Positions 24,577-36,631 of a stretch of DNA of 64,000 bases are shown piece after piece. A program made the position numbers and the translations under genes. Numbering within the stretch: position 1 is the stretch's first letter; every line of letters starts with the position of its first letter. The stretch is from Megalobrama amblycephala (Eukaryota; Chordata; Actinopteri; Cypriniformes; Xenocyprididae): positions 18,405,758 through 18,469,757 of the forward strand of contig NC_063049.1 in NCBI RefSeq assembly GCF_018812025.1, in the 5' to 3' direction. The notes beneath the pieces were generated by a model. It was not told the DNA's origin, made no database searches, and saw only the letters and a program-made list of their open reading frames with translations.

Positions 24577-26510
24577 GTGAGCCTCCTCCAAACTCTCACT
24601 TAACCCTGCTTTATAATATAGTATGCTTCCAACGGCACTGTGTTTTTGCATTCATGAGCCTTATTCAGACTGGACAGGTTTTCCCGCAGGAGGTTGGGTA
24701 AATGCGTGTTTCACAGATGTACTTTGAGATTTTAGAATCAAACACATCTGTGATTTTCTTTCACAACCTTGGTACAAATTATAGAGAAAATTACCTACTG
24801 TTTTTCAGATAACTCGGGGGGTCCTCTGAGAAATCAAATTCTACCCGGGTAGCAATGTCTGGGATTTGTGAGATATTATTTAATTTTTTTTTTTTTCCCC
24901 CTCACAACTTCTCATTTATTTTGACCTTTCATTATAAACCATAACTAAAGCTGTCAGTCAGCTTAGTGAGAAAGTTATCGTTACGGTATTGTCATTGGGT
25001 TTAGAACCATTTTCACCAGCTTTCTGCATAAAATGGTTTGTTATTTAACCACCCTATACACTTTAAAGAGAGAATTAAATCAATAAAAGATTAAAAAGAC
25101 AGTTAAAGCAATCAGAGATGGCCAAGATTTCAGTCCCATCTGAATCTGTACATGAAATAATACACGGTTATGGGTACAATATCGGTTATTGACCAAGACT
25201 TTTAATTATTGGTTGTATACTGGATTTATTGTATATTTAATATTGTTCATGCTCATTTCCCCTATTTTTATATTTAGATTATCTTCACCATTATCTAACT
25301 TAATGTTAATAACACTGATAAAATGAATGAATATCCAGTTTTCGTATGGTACTTTTTACTGTTGTGATGCCCGAATTCATTTGTGGCATTTACAAATAAT
25401 TAATTTTATTTTTTATTTTTTAATTATTTAGACAAAAGTGTATTAATTTCTTTAGACAAAATGTAGATAAATATTATCGGCTTATCGGTGTCAACCAGAA
25501 TTTTAATATTGGTGCATCCTAATTAAAAACTGTGACTAAAACATTGTTTATTAAACAAATCTCATCTGAATAGTACTACTTATTTATAATTGGGTCTTTG
25601 AAACTGATTTTAGAGTTTATCTCCAGGATATTTTGGCAATGCAGTCTTGGATATGCTTGAAAAGTCATGTTTGGGATCTTTTTTTTTTTTTTAAAGTGAC
25701 ATTTGAAATGCAGCTTTTTTTGGAGCCGTCAGCCTGAATCCTCTCCAACTCGTCATTGCTCATGTTAATGGATCTGCGCTAATTGGTGGACTTTTAATGC
25801 CTGAGTGGATTTATGCTGCACAAATCAGTCACTGTTCTGGTGGAGTAATAGAGAAGCTACCTGACAGAATGCCAGTCCATCTGTGTGCCAGCCCACCCTA
25901 TTATTAAGTAGGGCACAGGCTTGTAATGCTGCCTTGCCACCTGCCACCATGATATCAGTATCAATAGTCCTTAATTATAATTGTAATTAAACTTTATCCT
26001 TCCAGCTCTGCTCACACACACATACCACTGATGTCTCATCCATTTGTTAGCATAGTCACATGGGCTTGTGAGTGACTGTAACTTATTACAAAATACTCAT
26101 TGTTAACAGTTCGGCTGTTGATTGTGACTAACCGTGTGGGCTGAGTTGTCACTGCCAGGCGTTGCTGCATAGGCTCACATGCACCGCATGTCTTGAGAGG
26201 CTGCACGAATGGACATGTGGACCAGCGGGAACAGTTTTAATATGGGATCGGTGAGTCACGAGTCGTGTTTGGTGTGGGCTGGAGAGCATCACACTGAGAG
26301 CCACCTGTTTAAGGACAGTCCATTTCGAGAGATCTTTGGATTTTAAACACACCGTCATCTTTTGTGCTGTCTATATGTGCTAACTGACCTCATGGAAGTG
26401 CTCCTTTTTAACTAGAGTCCTATTCCCAATTTCCCATCATCACGCTAGCCATTGTTGTGGGTTAAAAAATAACTCGAGTTAGTCATTGTCACCAGTTACA
26501 TCAAACCTGT
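24577..26510 (+). other. Intron downstream of the Ig exon, first 2 kb
   Basis: The donor GTGAGC opens this intron. The reading frame happens to run on for 41 codons to 24701, but it has no conserved character and is read-through. The stretch is AT-rich. It holds a decayed hAT-like fragment (25120-25527, listed separately) and, at 25971-25990, a dense run of TAATTA-type homeodomain half-sites with inverted 7-bp arms. No exon was seen. At least 39 kb of further downstream sequence lacks an Ig-like exon. Confidence 0.6.
25120..25527. mobile_element. Decayed hAT-like fragment
   Basis: The right side reads TTATCGGCTTATCGGTGTC and ends AATATTGGTGCATCCTAA, close to the terminal words of cyprinid hAT elements. 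The left end cannot be placed. Confidence 0.4.
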
Positions 26511-26741
26511 GCTAAACAGTGGGTACGGAAAGTATTCAGGCCCCCTTAAATTTTTCACTCTTTGTTATATTGCAGCCATTTGCTAAATCATTTAAGTTCA
26601 TTTTTTTCCTCATTAATGTACACACAGCACCCCATATTGACAGAAAAACTTTTTGTTGACATTGAATTGTTGACATTTTTGCAGATTTTAAAAAAAGAAA
26701 AACTGAAATATCACATGGTCCTAAGTATTCAGACCCTTTGC

Positions 26742-27773
26742 TCAGTATTTAGTAGAAGCACCCTTTTGATCCAATACAGCCATGAGTCTTTTTGGGAAAG
26801 ATGCAACAAGTTTTTCACACCTGGGGATCCTCTGCCATTCCTCCTTGCAGATCCTCTCCAGTTCTGTCAGGTTGGATGGTAAACGTTGGTGGACAGCCAT
26901 TTTTAGGTCTCTCCAGAGATGCTCAATTGGGTTTAAGTCGGGGCTCTGGCTGGGCCATTCAAGAACAGTCAGTTGTTGTGAAGCCACTCCTTCATTATTT
27001 TAGCTGTGTGCTTAGGGTCATTGTCTTGTTGGAAGGTAAATCTTCGGCCCAGTCTGAGATCCTGAGCACTCTGGAGAAGGTTTTCGTCCAGGATATCCCT
27101 GTACTTGGCAGCATTCATCTTTCCCTCGATTGCAACCAGTCGTCCTGTCCCTGCAGCTGAAAAACACCCCCACAGCATGATGCTGCCACCACCATGCTTC
27201 ACTGTTGGGACTGTATTGGACAGGTGATGAGCAGTGCCTGGTTTTCTCCACACATACCGCTTAGAATTAAGGCCAAAAAGTTCTATCTTGGTCTCATCAG
27301 ACCAGAGAATCTTATTTCTCACCATCTTGGAGTCCTTCAGGTGTTTTTTAGCAAACTCCATGCGGGCTTTCATGTGTCTTGCACTGAGGAGAGGCTTCCG
27401 TCGGGCCACTCTGCCATAAAGTCCCGACTGGTGGAATGCTACAGTGATGGTTGACTTTCTACAACTTTCTCCCATCTCCCGACTGCATCTCTGGAGCACA
27501 GCCACAGTGATCTTTGGGTTCTTCTTTACCTCTCTCACCAAGGCTCTTCTCCCCCGATAGCTCAGTTTGGCCAGATGGCCAGCTCTAGGATGGGTTCTGG
27601 TCGTCCCAAACGTCTTCCATTTAAGGATTATGGAGGCCACTGTGCTCTTAGGAACCTTAAGTGCAGCAGAATTTTTTTTTGTAAGCTTGGCCAGATCTGT
27701 GCCTTGCCACAATTCTGTCTCTGAGCTCTTCAGGCAGTTCCTTTGACCTCATGATTCTCATTTGCTCTGACAT
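26742..27773 (-). pseudogene. Tc1-type DDE transposase, frameshifted
   Basis: It would catalyse cut-and-paste transposition of the enclosing Tc1 element into TA sites. The start is the ATG at 27773 (MSEQMRIMRSKELPEELRD...), the usual Tc1 N-terminus with its helix-turn-helix. A frameshift in an A-run near 27671-27680 moves translation to a second frame that stays open for some 240 codons. That frame shows the Tc1 landmarks: WSDETK (first catalytic Asp), the GGGSIMLWGCFS motif and QQDNDPKHTA (second Asp). A second frameshift near 26970, probably a 4-bp deletion, leads to the last segment, SPDLNPIEHLWRDLK, which carries the catalytic Glu and ends at a normal stop. All three acidic residues survive but in different frames, so the gene is dead. 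Confidence 0.92.
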
Positions 27774-27950
27774 GCACTGTGAGCTGTAAGGTCTTATATA
27801 GACAGGTGTGTGGCTTTCCTAATCAAGTCCAATCAGTATAATCAAACACAGCTGGACTCAAATGAAGGTGTAGAACCATCTCAAGGATGATCAGAAGAAA
27901 TGGACAGCACCTGAGTTAAATATGAGTGTCACAGCAAAGGGTCTGAATAC

Positions 27951-29126
27951 TAGAGATGTTCCGATACCCCTTTTCCATTCCCGATACCGATTCCGATACC
28001 TGAGCTCAGGGTATCGGCCGATACCGAGTACCGATCCGATACCTGGGTGTGTATCTGTGTATATATATATATATATATATATACTACTAGCCCTGTATGA
28101 ATTGATAGAATTATTTATGGTGTGCTTCAGACTTATCCCTTAATAAAACAAGAACAAAAACATACAGTGAACTAGAGTATTTTTATTATCTGACGACATA
28201 CATTTGTCAGTTATATTATTTATTTATTTTAAGTGAAAAAGAACTTCAAATGCAGCCACAAATCTAACACTGTAAACTGAAAAAGGTATATTAGTTTTAC
28301 AATATAACTATAAAAACAGTGCAACAAATAAATCTAGGAATATAATTATATAAGAAAATAATCTCTTTAAAACTTGAAGTCCAGAAACCATTTTGTTAAA
28401 TAAAAATCTCACATTTTCGACGACTGACAGCAGCTGGTCATCCAGAACAATAAACCCGACAATTTTGTCGGTTATCTTTATTTGTCTTTTGAAAACTTTT
28501 CTCTTTGTTTGAATGAAGCTGGCACGCCTCATCATTCTCCATATTAAGCGCATCAAACGCCCGAATCGCTCAATTCGCACCGCGTCATTCACGCGAATCT
28601 CGCCGCAGGAAGTCAATTCGCGTCTTTGCATTGACTTAACATGTAAATCACATCTTATCGCTTCATTCGCGTCTGGTGTGAATGCAGCATTAGCCTTTAT
28701 GTAACCATCGTGTTGCGCGGGATGACGCGTCTTCAAATGCTTTATTAAGTTATTTGTGTTAAAGTTGCCAATACTTGTGCCACTCGAAATTGCAGCATTG
28801 CATATGAGACATGTCGCCGTTTTACTGGTCTGAAATACTGCCAAACAGCAGACATACTGCTAGCGCGTTTTCACTTCTCCGCTGCTCTAAACAGTGGTTG
28901 CTTGTGGCAACGCAGCATAACTTCCTGTGTTTGCATTCTGAGCCGCGAAGAAGAATTGATTTCCGATTTGCTGCGTTAAGCAAAGATAGCGGGCACAACT
29001 AGGTATTGTTTAAGAAAATGGTATCGGATCGGTACGTGAGTTTAAATACTCGCCGATACCGATGCCAGAAATTTTTGTGGTATCGGTGGTATTTCCGATA
29101 CTAGTATCGGAATCGGAACAACCCTA
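27951..29126 (-). mobile_element. hAT element nested in the Tc1 transposon, exact 8-bp duplication
   Basis: It starts TAGAGATGTTCCGATACCCC and ends CGGAATCGGAACAACCCTA, with several GATACCGA words near both ends. The target duplication CTGAATAC is exact at 27943-27950 and 29127-29134. It encodes only part of a BED zinc finger. A TA microsatellite lies at 28061-28082. At 28540-28690 is a CpG-richer block (words CGCGAATC and GGTGTGAATGCAGCATTA) that looks like a further insertion. Confidence 0.93.
28680..28844 (-). pseudogene. BED-type zinc finger remnant of a hAT transposase (ZBED-like)
   Basis: About 55 codons read CLICNAAISSG, then NTNNLIKHLKTRHPAQHDGY. This is the Cys-x2-Cys...His-x4-His pattern of BED fingers at the N-terminus of hAT transposases, which bind element DNA. 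There is no proper ATG at the start. After about residue 60 the frame runs into unrelated sequence, and the catalytic domain is absent. The element is therefore non-autonomous. It could be a solo BED domain, but the missing start argues for decay. Confidence 0.8.
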
Positions 29127-29464
29127 CTGAATACTTCGGACCATGTGATATTTCAGTTTTTCTTTTTTAATAAATCTGCAAAAATGTCAACAGTTCTGTG
29201 TTTTTCTTTCAATATGGGGTGCTGTGTGTACATTGAGGAAAAAACATGAACTTAAATGATTTTAGCAAATGGCTGCAATATAACAAAGAGTGAAACATTT
29301 AAGGGGGTCTGAATACTTTCCATACCCACTGTATGGCTCAGTGGATTAATGAAAATAATCTTAAGAAAGAAGTAAAGAAATTTCATAGGAATGTTCATAG
29401 GAATGTTCATGCATAAACAACGTCTGCAAAGTTACAACGCTCAAAGTTCAAAGCAAAGGGTGAT

Positions 29465-30215
29465 ATTTTCTTTTAAAGAATTCTGTTTAAGGACTACAAC
29501 AAATGGCTGGTAGGGACTACAACAAGCTACTTCCCGGGTTGGTGACATCACTAACCCTAAAATTGACATAAACCCCGCCCCCGAGAACACGCAACAAAGG
29601 AGTGAGGCCATGTTATTGCAATACAGTACGTAACACAAATGCAATAGCATGTCATAAAAGCAAGATGACAACATGACAAGTTATAACTGTAATTAAACTA
29701 AACTATACCTGTTCTATCTTCATGCAGCATATATTCTCTATATATTCTATCTTACAACAGTTCCCACAGGAGCGATTTATAGATTATCATGACAGAATAT
29801 GCTAATCAATGACTTTAAGATAGTTAACTCCACATCAGCTACATAAATTCATCAACTAACCATTCAGAAACATCCTGTTGCATTCTATACATTGTCACTT
29901 CTTCTTGAGTCTCTCCATCATTGTCCGACTGAACATAAAAGTTTGAACATAAAAGTTTGAACAGTTTCTGACATTTTCAGTGAGTCTGAGGTAATCGGAG
30001 CTGCTAACACAAGCTCTTGAAACTCCGCCCTCTTCTTAGGAGCAGCAGCTCATTTGCATTTAAAGGGACACACACACACTAAGTGTTTTTGCTCACCCTC
30101 AAAAAGTGACAAATTAAACATGCTATAAAAAATATATATATGTGGGGTATTGAGCTAAAACTTCACAAACACACTCTGGGGACCTCCGAGACATTTTACA
30201 TCTTGTAAAAGTGGC
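29465..30215 (+). mobile_element. Diverged relative of the TTAA-flanked piggyBac-like MITE
   Basis: The right part matches the right end of the MITE copies at 42712 and 47842 (GGGGTATTGAGCTAAAACTT, then TTTTACATCTTGTAAAAGTG), but the left two thirds differ (GGACTACAACAAATGG, AAACTCCGCCCTCTTCTTAG). The ends cannot be fixed. Confidence 0.45.
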
Positions 30216-30219
30216 ACTA

Positions 30220-32400
30220 TATAAAAAAGATAATAGCAGTTAAGAAAAAATAAATTTTTATGTTTCATGAACTCCCAGGTGATTAGTTATAAAAATAAAT
30301 AAAAAATAAAAATAAATAAATAAATAAATCTGTATGCTAAATTGAGTGCCCATTAGCAAAGATAGCAAACTCAAATTGTAGAGTAACTGTTTTTGACATG
30401 CTAATGTTAGTAATAAAACGCCTTTATACTGTTCCATGTCAGTTACTCTCACTAATACTGCAGGATTTCACATTCCTAATGAAATGCTGTGTTAATCTAA
30501 ATTTAATCCCTTCTCTTGGAACGGCGTGAAACTGAGCTGTTAGCATGTTTTAGAGACAGAAACAGTGTTTATGTGTCAGGCAGCGGTGACCTTTCCATCT
30601 ACTCTTCAAACTGATCTTTCCTCACATCCTGAAATTCCCACAGCGCGCCAGGATCTGCTCTAAAACCTCCTTCAACCCTTTATGTTTCTATCAGACAGGA
30701 TTATGCTTGAAAGAAAAGCTAAGGTCAGAAGTAAAACCTGTGGCTAAGTTCACAAGCCCTGGCAAAAACAGATAACAACGGCTCCAAAACACAACAAACT
30801 GCTGTCCATATAGGAAGCTACCTACATGAAAAGAGAGACAAATAAGTTTTACATTAGTATTCTAAGCTAACAACCCAATTGTAAGTGCAAAAAGAGCACA
30901 CAGCTTTCAAATATTGGGCGAAATTGTCACACTAACTACTTAAGTGCAAACCCTGCCCTGCAGCTGATTTCATTCAGCTCAATCACGCAGTCAGCTGTCG
31001 CCGTGACCAATCGTCTGAGGGGCAGGGTTGGCTTTTAATGTATTTGGGGGAAAAATCACGTAAAATATTTCAGTTTTAAAGATGAACCATGTACACTGTT
31101 GTGCCATTATTTTCGTAAAATGTAATTCTTATGGAAATAAATGTTTTTTGAGTGTTTGAAATGTTTAAAAACAGTCGTCATTGATTTTTGATATTCTGTT
31201 TGGTGCTGTAAATAATAAAAAAGTAAGTAACAAGTGAAATAGTCAAATATTAAAGGGGAACTACCCCTTTACTTAGTTTTTTATTGCATTGTGAATGGGA
31301 TTGCAAAAGGATAGATGTGATTGCCTTAGATGCCTCAATTTGGCCAGAACAAATAAAAGGACAAAGTAATTTTGATACCCACTGCTTAGAAAAGCTTTAG
31401 TCTAGGAGTGCCTAAAAATACTGTTAGCTAGCTCACTAGCATTTAGAACAAAGCCACTGAAAAGACGCAGCATATGTTTGACCTTTAGGGATTTTCTAGT
31501 CATTGACAGAAATAACTCTGCTAATCAAAATTGTCAGCCATACACAAGTGTTCGTATGTGTAGGATGACGCTGACTGTTCTGAAGCTGTTTGTGTGTGCG
31601 TTTAAGCTAAGCTAACAGCTGAAGCTTGTGATTGATCGAAGCTGTGGAAGCTGGCAAGGGCAAATGTGATGCCATATATACATCCTTGCCCTGTGTAATA
31701 ATTATTATGTGTGTTTTCATAGTTTAATGAATTATCAGTATGCTTCATAACTGGGTTAGGAATGTGTGAGCTGAATGTAGGCCATGACTGGGCTGCTCTC
31801 AGCTGCTGACAGGAGTAATGGCTGTGCTCATTGTAGGCTGTATTTTTAGGCAGTGTACATGAGGTGAGGGGAGGAAGCACAAATACTTACTGGAGCCTCT
31901 GTGTGTCTCTAACCTCTTAACCCATTTCCCTATGGCCTTGCTCACATTACAGGACTACCCCACCACCTCCCCTCGCATGCTTTTCAATTCCTCACCGCCT
32001 GGCATCTGTACGCTTGTTGTCATCGAAAATCACTCAGCCCCTCTATCCTTCTCTCTTTCTCAGTTATGTTTCTTTTTTTCTTTAATTTGTTCTCTAATCA
32101 CTGTGAAGCTCAGTTTATATACTTAGCCACAGGCAATTCTGGGTAAATCAGTAAACCGGTCAAGAACATGTTTCAGAACATATTTCACCTCAAAATCAAA
32201 ATAACGAAATAATTATGCTACGCTTCAAGGCAGTTCATAAAAATAAATGAGAAAATGATCGTTTTTTTTTTAAATGAAGCATACCTACAAAATTGTTATT
32301 AGTATAATTGGGAAAAGAAAATAAGCTTATTCTTATTATAAAAACTTCTATATAATAAAAGTCTTAGTACTGCAAGACTTGGGGTATAATGATAAAAATG
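30220..32400. other. Intronic DNA, no gene seen
   Basis: Mixed composition with (AAAT)n-like runs at 30291-30327. No exon or clear transposon ends were recognised. Confidence 0.4.
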
Positions 32401-32402
32401 GG

Positions 32403-32403
<1 letters not shown>

Positions 32404-32437
<34 letters not shown>

Positions 32438-32713
32438 GTAATAATAGTAATAATAATAGTAATAATAGTAATAATAATAATAAAAAATAATAATAATCAT
32501 AATAAAAAAAAAAAATAATAATAGTAATAATAGTAATAATAATAATAAAAAATAATAATCATAATAATAATAATAATAATAATAGTAATAATAATAATAA
32601 TAATAGTAATAATTAATAATAATAGTAATAATTAATAATAATAGTAGTAGTAATAATCATAATAATAATAATAATAAAATTATTATTATTAATAATAATA
32701 ATAATAATAATAA

Positions 32714-32787
<74 letters not shown>

Positions 32788-32909
32788 GTAATAGTAATAG
32801 TAATAGTAATAGTAATAATAGTAATAATAATAATAATAATAATAGTAGTAATAATAATAATAATAGTAATAATTAATAATAATAGTAATAATTAATAATA
32901 ATAATAGTA

Positions 32910-32966
<57 letters not shown>

Positions 32967-32986
32967 TTATTATTATTATTATTATT

Positions 32987-33041
<55 letters not shown>

Positions 33042-33131
33042 GTAGTAGTAATAGTAATAATAGTAATAATAATAATATTTTTACTGTTATTATTATGATT
33101 ATTATGATTATTATTACTACTACTATTATTA

Positions 33132-33176
<45 letters not shown>

Positions 33177-33178
33177 TT
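32404..33178. repeat. Complex AAT/AGT trinucleotide array with strand switches
   Basis: Long AAT runs are mixed with AGT units (pure AGT/GTA block at about 32712-32757). ATT runs on the same strand appear at about 32678-32690, 32965-32990 and 33065-33178. These complementary blocks make the array partly self-complementary. Frames through it give only Ile/Asn runs. Confidence 0.97.
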
Positions 33179-33179
33179 A

Positions 33180-35040
33180 TTTAAACAAGAATGCAACTCG
33201 CCACTTAGAGTAATGGGGAATTTTTCTACAAATCTCTCTCTCTCTGTCTAATATTTAAATGATACTTTCCCACCCAATTATTACTGTAACGTAATAGATC
33301 AAATAATAAAAATATGTAATATTTATATTCAAGTATTTAGACAAAATAAAATTTCTTGTACTTTCTAACATTGAAACTTTATAGTGGTGTGGTTTATTCA
33401 AAATCTCCACTGAAAGTAATGGGGATTTTTTTTTTTCTACAAAACTCAAAAGCTTAGCTAAATTAATTAGAATTTGGTGGGTAAATGTGCATATTTATCG
33501 AAAATAAATAGTTACAATGCAAAGAATTTTAATGACATGAAAAATAGGCTTTTTTAATACAAAATAACATTTTCTTTTTTCCCATTGCTTCTGGGGTGAA
33601 ATGCGACCCAAGAATGTTTCTGTAAGATTCACCCTTCTTGTGTTGTCAACCGTATCTCTGTTTGAACTCTGTCTTTTAAAAGCTGTGTCCCTGTAGTCTC
33701 TGGTGTTTATTGTGCCTGGTAATATCTGGTCTCTTTGCATGATGGAATGATGAAATAAGATGATAGAGTTCATTTCTCCTGAATAAACGGCTATCTATGT
33801 GCGTTCCCTTGGCGTCTTGCTGCTTCTGACGTCAGTGGGCAGAATGGAAGCTCTACTCATTTCTGCCAAAGAAAAATGGTTCAAGCAATCGGGCAAAACA
33901 TCCTCTTTTAATCTGCTTCACTCAACTGCAATGATTTATTTAACAGTTTGCTTCTGAAGAACATTTTGAGTTTTGTAGTTGTACATTTCAAATGGTTGCT
34001 TCTCTTCTCTAGCTTTGTGCTTTTTTTTTTCAGCCCTGTCCCCAGTGATGCAACTCTGTTCAAACATGAGTGAAACAATCACTGCTGGGTGTTTGGCACT
34101 GTGTTGTTTTTGTTTTGGGTTTAATTTATTTATGTATTTGTTAGTTGAAACATTTTATGGCTTTGAGCTTTCGGGCTGAAATCCTGCTCATCTGACACTT
34201 GAGTAAAATAGGCTGCATTTACTGTACACTGTCAACCAATTTCAGATTTGGTTACAAATTATTTTTGGGCCCCTTTCATATGTTATTCTCAATCTGATGC
34301 AAATCCAATATCTAAACACTCTTGTTTATGCAATACTCATTTCACAATTTTCTGTAATTAATATCCACTGTAACAGATTTTAATGGCTGTGCATGTCCAA
34401 ACAATGTACTTTTGAGCCTCCGAGATGTCAAACACATATTTTGCAGCGAGCAGATATACTTTTTAAAATGAAAAGACATTAGTATAAACCAATTAAACAT
34501 GTGAAAGCACCATAAGTCACTCTTTTCCAGTTTTGCGATACACTCAAGGCTGGTTGGTTGTGTGCATATTTTAACACAGTTTGAAGGACATAAATGAGAA
34601 TTCATTATTCCATTACATTACTGTGCAGAATTAGCAAAAACAGAGTAATGAATGGTATGAACGAGGATCTGTAGTATTTCCAAAAGAGAATAATGGGTGA
34701 AGAATGTGCATGTCTTCGTTTATTCAGAATAACCGTATACAGGAGTATTCTGAATAGATGTACACTCTGTGAAGTCACATTATTCTTCTCCTTTTCAGAC
34801 TTAATTGCATTCCTGTGATGTTTTGAAGACCTGTAGGTTAGGGTTGTATTCGATAGAGTGAAGTGAAACATTTGAGGACAGCCTAGTACGTCTTGGTCGG
34901 TCATAAATGTAAACATGGCTTTGCAGTCTAAACGCAGTAATAGTGACTAAACGCCAACGGTGTGTTTGTGTGCGAATATACTGACCTGAACTTTTAATTT
35001 TAACCTATTATGTGTCCCTCTTGTGGTGTGTTCTGTGATC
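33180..35040. other. Intronic DNA, no gene seen
   Basis: AT-rich. No splice-flanked open frame and no recognisable transposon ends. Confidence 0.4.
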
Positions 35041-35045
35041 TTAGG

Positions 35046-35272
<227 letters not shown>

Positions 35273-35535
35273 AGCTTAATTGGGAGTTCCCACTGAAATC
35301 TGTTGTTCTCACTTAAACCAATTATAACTGAATTGAAATATGCTTTATTGTTCCTAAAGGGAAATTTGTCTTGGACTCCACAGGGGTGCATAATACATTA
35401 TCATTTAAAAAATAATTATATAAATTAGAGAAATACACAGTGATACAATGTAGAACATCATTATGAATATAAATGGCCTTACTTATTCCCTACCCCTAAT
35501 ATACATTTAATATAACATACATTTGACATTTTTAA

Positions 35536-35831
35536 AGTCACCATGAAATAGTTTTTGTTTTTTTTATGAAATATTGCAGTATTTATTACAAATAATTTTT
35601 ATTTGCACATTCTCTTCTCTTGCGTGTTTTCTGGCATGAGGGTGGGATCAACCTGTCACTCACATGACATCACAGCAATAGCAAACCACATCCATCCAAT
35701 CAATTCCCAATTAACAAAATCAAGTCCCTCCCTCTATTTTTTTTTTTTTTCTTGTTCTAGAAGCCGTTTCACTCGGATGTACGACACGATAGGGAAGAAA
35801 AGATGATCACAACTTCCATTTCATGCCAACT
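35536..35831. mobile_element. TTAA-flanked MITE, 296 bp
   Basis: The ends are AGTCACCATGAAATAG and the imperfect inverse of it (ATTTCATGCCAACT). TTAA lies at both borders (35532-35535 and 35832-35835). It could be piggyBac-like. It contains a GC-richer segment at 35620-35700 and a T run at 35738-35750. Confidence 0.65.
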
Positions 35832-35839
35832 TTAAGATG

Positions 35840-36630
35840 GGGATAAAGGCATTATTATCTTAAATAATTACTATTCTAGAATGTCCCTAAAAGAGGTTTT
35901 TTTCTCACTTCTGTGGATATAATCAGCTATTTCATGCCCAGGTGTTTTGAAACATGCAGACTCTTGCTGCAGACAGCTGTGGTCTGGACTGTATCTGAGG
36001 CTCATTTGCTGGAGAGCCAAGCTGATATGCATGTAGGGTGTTATACATTCCTCTGAAGTTTCCACTGGGTTTGCATGCCAACATATCCCTCCTTATCTGC
36101 TCTCCTCTAAAGCCCAGTTTAGCTGTCCTTCCAAACGGCCCAGTCCTAAAGTGTGTCAAAACAATGTCTGGATTTATACTTGTGTTTAAATTTTAATAGG
36201 GAAACATTTCAAACAGTTGAATTTATGAGAAGGTGTAGAGAAAATGTGCAGCACTAGAGATAGTGAGAGATTAAATGGATGCAGCTAAAGTGGAGAGAGA
36301 GCATGACAGAATATTTCAGGCATGGATTGGAGATTGCCGAATTTGTTTTCTTTCTTTTTTTTTTTTAATCATTTCCCTCCCCCATTAAAATGTGCTTATA
36401 AATGAGAAATTTATTCTATATTATTCTTAAGTGGGCTTAAATGAAATATTCAAAACATTCTGCAATTTTCATATAAAAAAAAGTTAAATTACACAGTAAC
36501 GTGATTTAAAAACTATTAAGACTGCCAGTCGGAATCAAGGTGAATTTGAAAGCATTTACAACTTGTTAGCAGTTAGACCCACCTTATTAGTTACCATCAC
36601 CTTTAGTACTGTGACCTGAATTAATACTTA
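35840..36630. other. Intronic DNA, no gene seen
   Basis: No coding or transposon signature beyond a short T run at 36356-36366. Confidence 0.4.
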
Positions 36631-36631
36631 A

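Larger units (their letters stand above)
26517..29331 (-). mobile_element. Tc1-like transposon, inactivated and split by a hAT element
   Basis: Terminal inverted repeats of roughly 190 bp start CAGTGGGTACGGAAAGTATT and end with the diverged inverse, closing CATACCCACTG before a TA. Inner repeat copies such as AAGTATTCAGACCCTTTG are also present. A degraded transposase lies on the minus strand. A 1,176-bp hAT element (27951-29126) interrupts the 3'-side inverted repeat. The left TA is mutated. Without the insertion it would be about 1.6 kb, the usual Tc1 size. Confidence 0.93.

Noticed and set aside
24165..24599. 144-codon open frame on the minus strand over the Ig exon
   Set aside because: It is the antisense shadow of the Ig exon. 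The + strand has the Ig motifs and matching splice sites.
32873..33196. 107-codon Ile/Asn-rich frame
   Set aside because: Translation of the AAT array.
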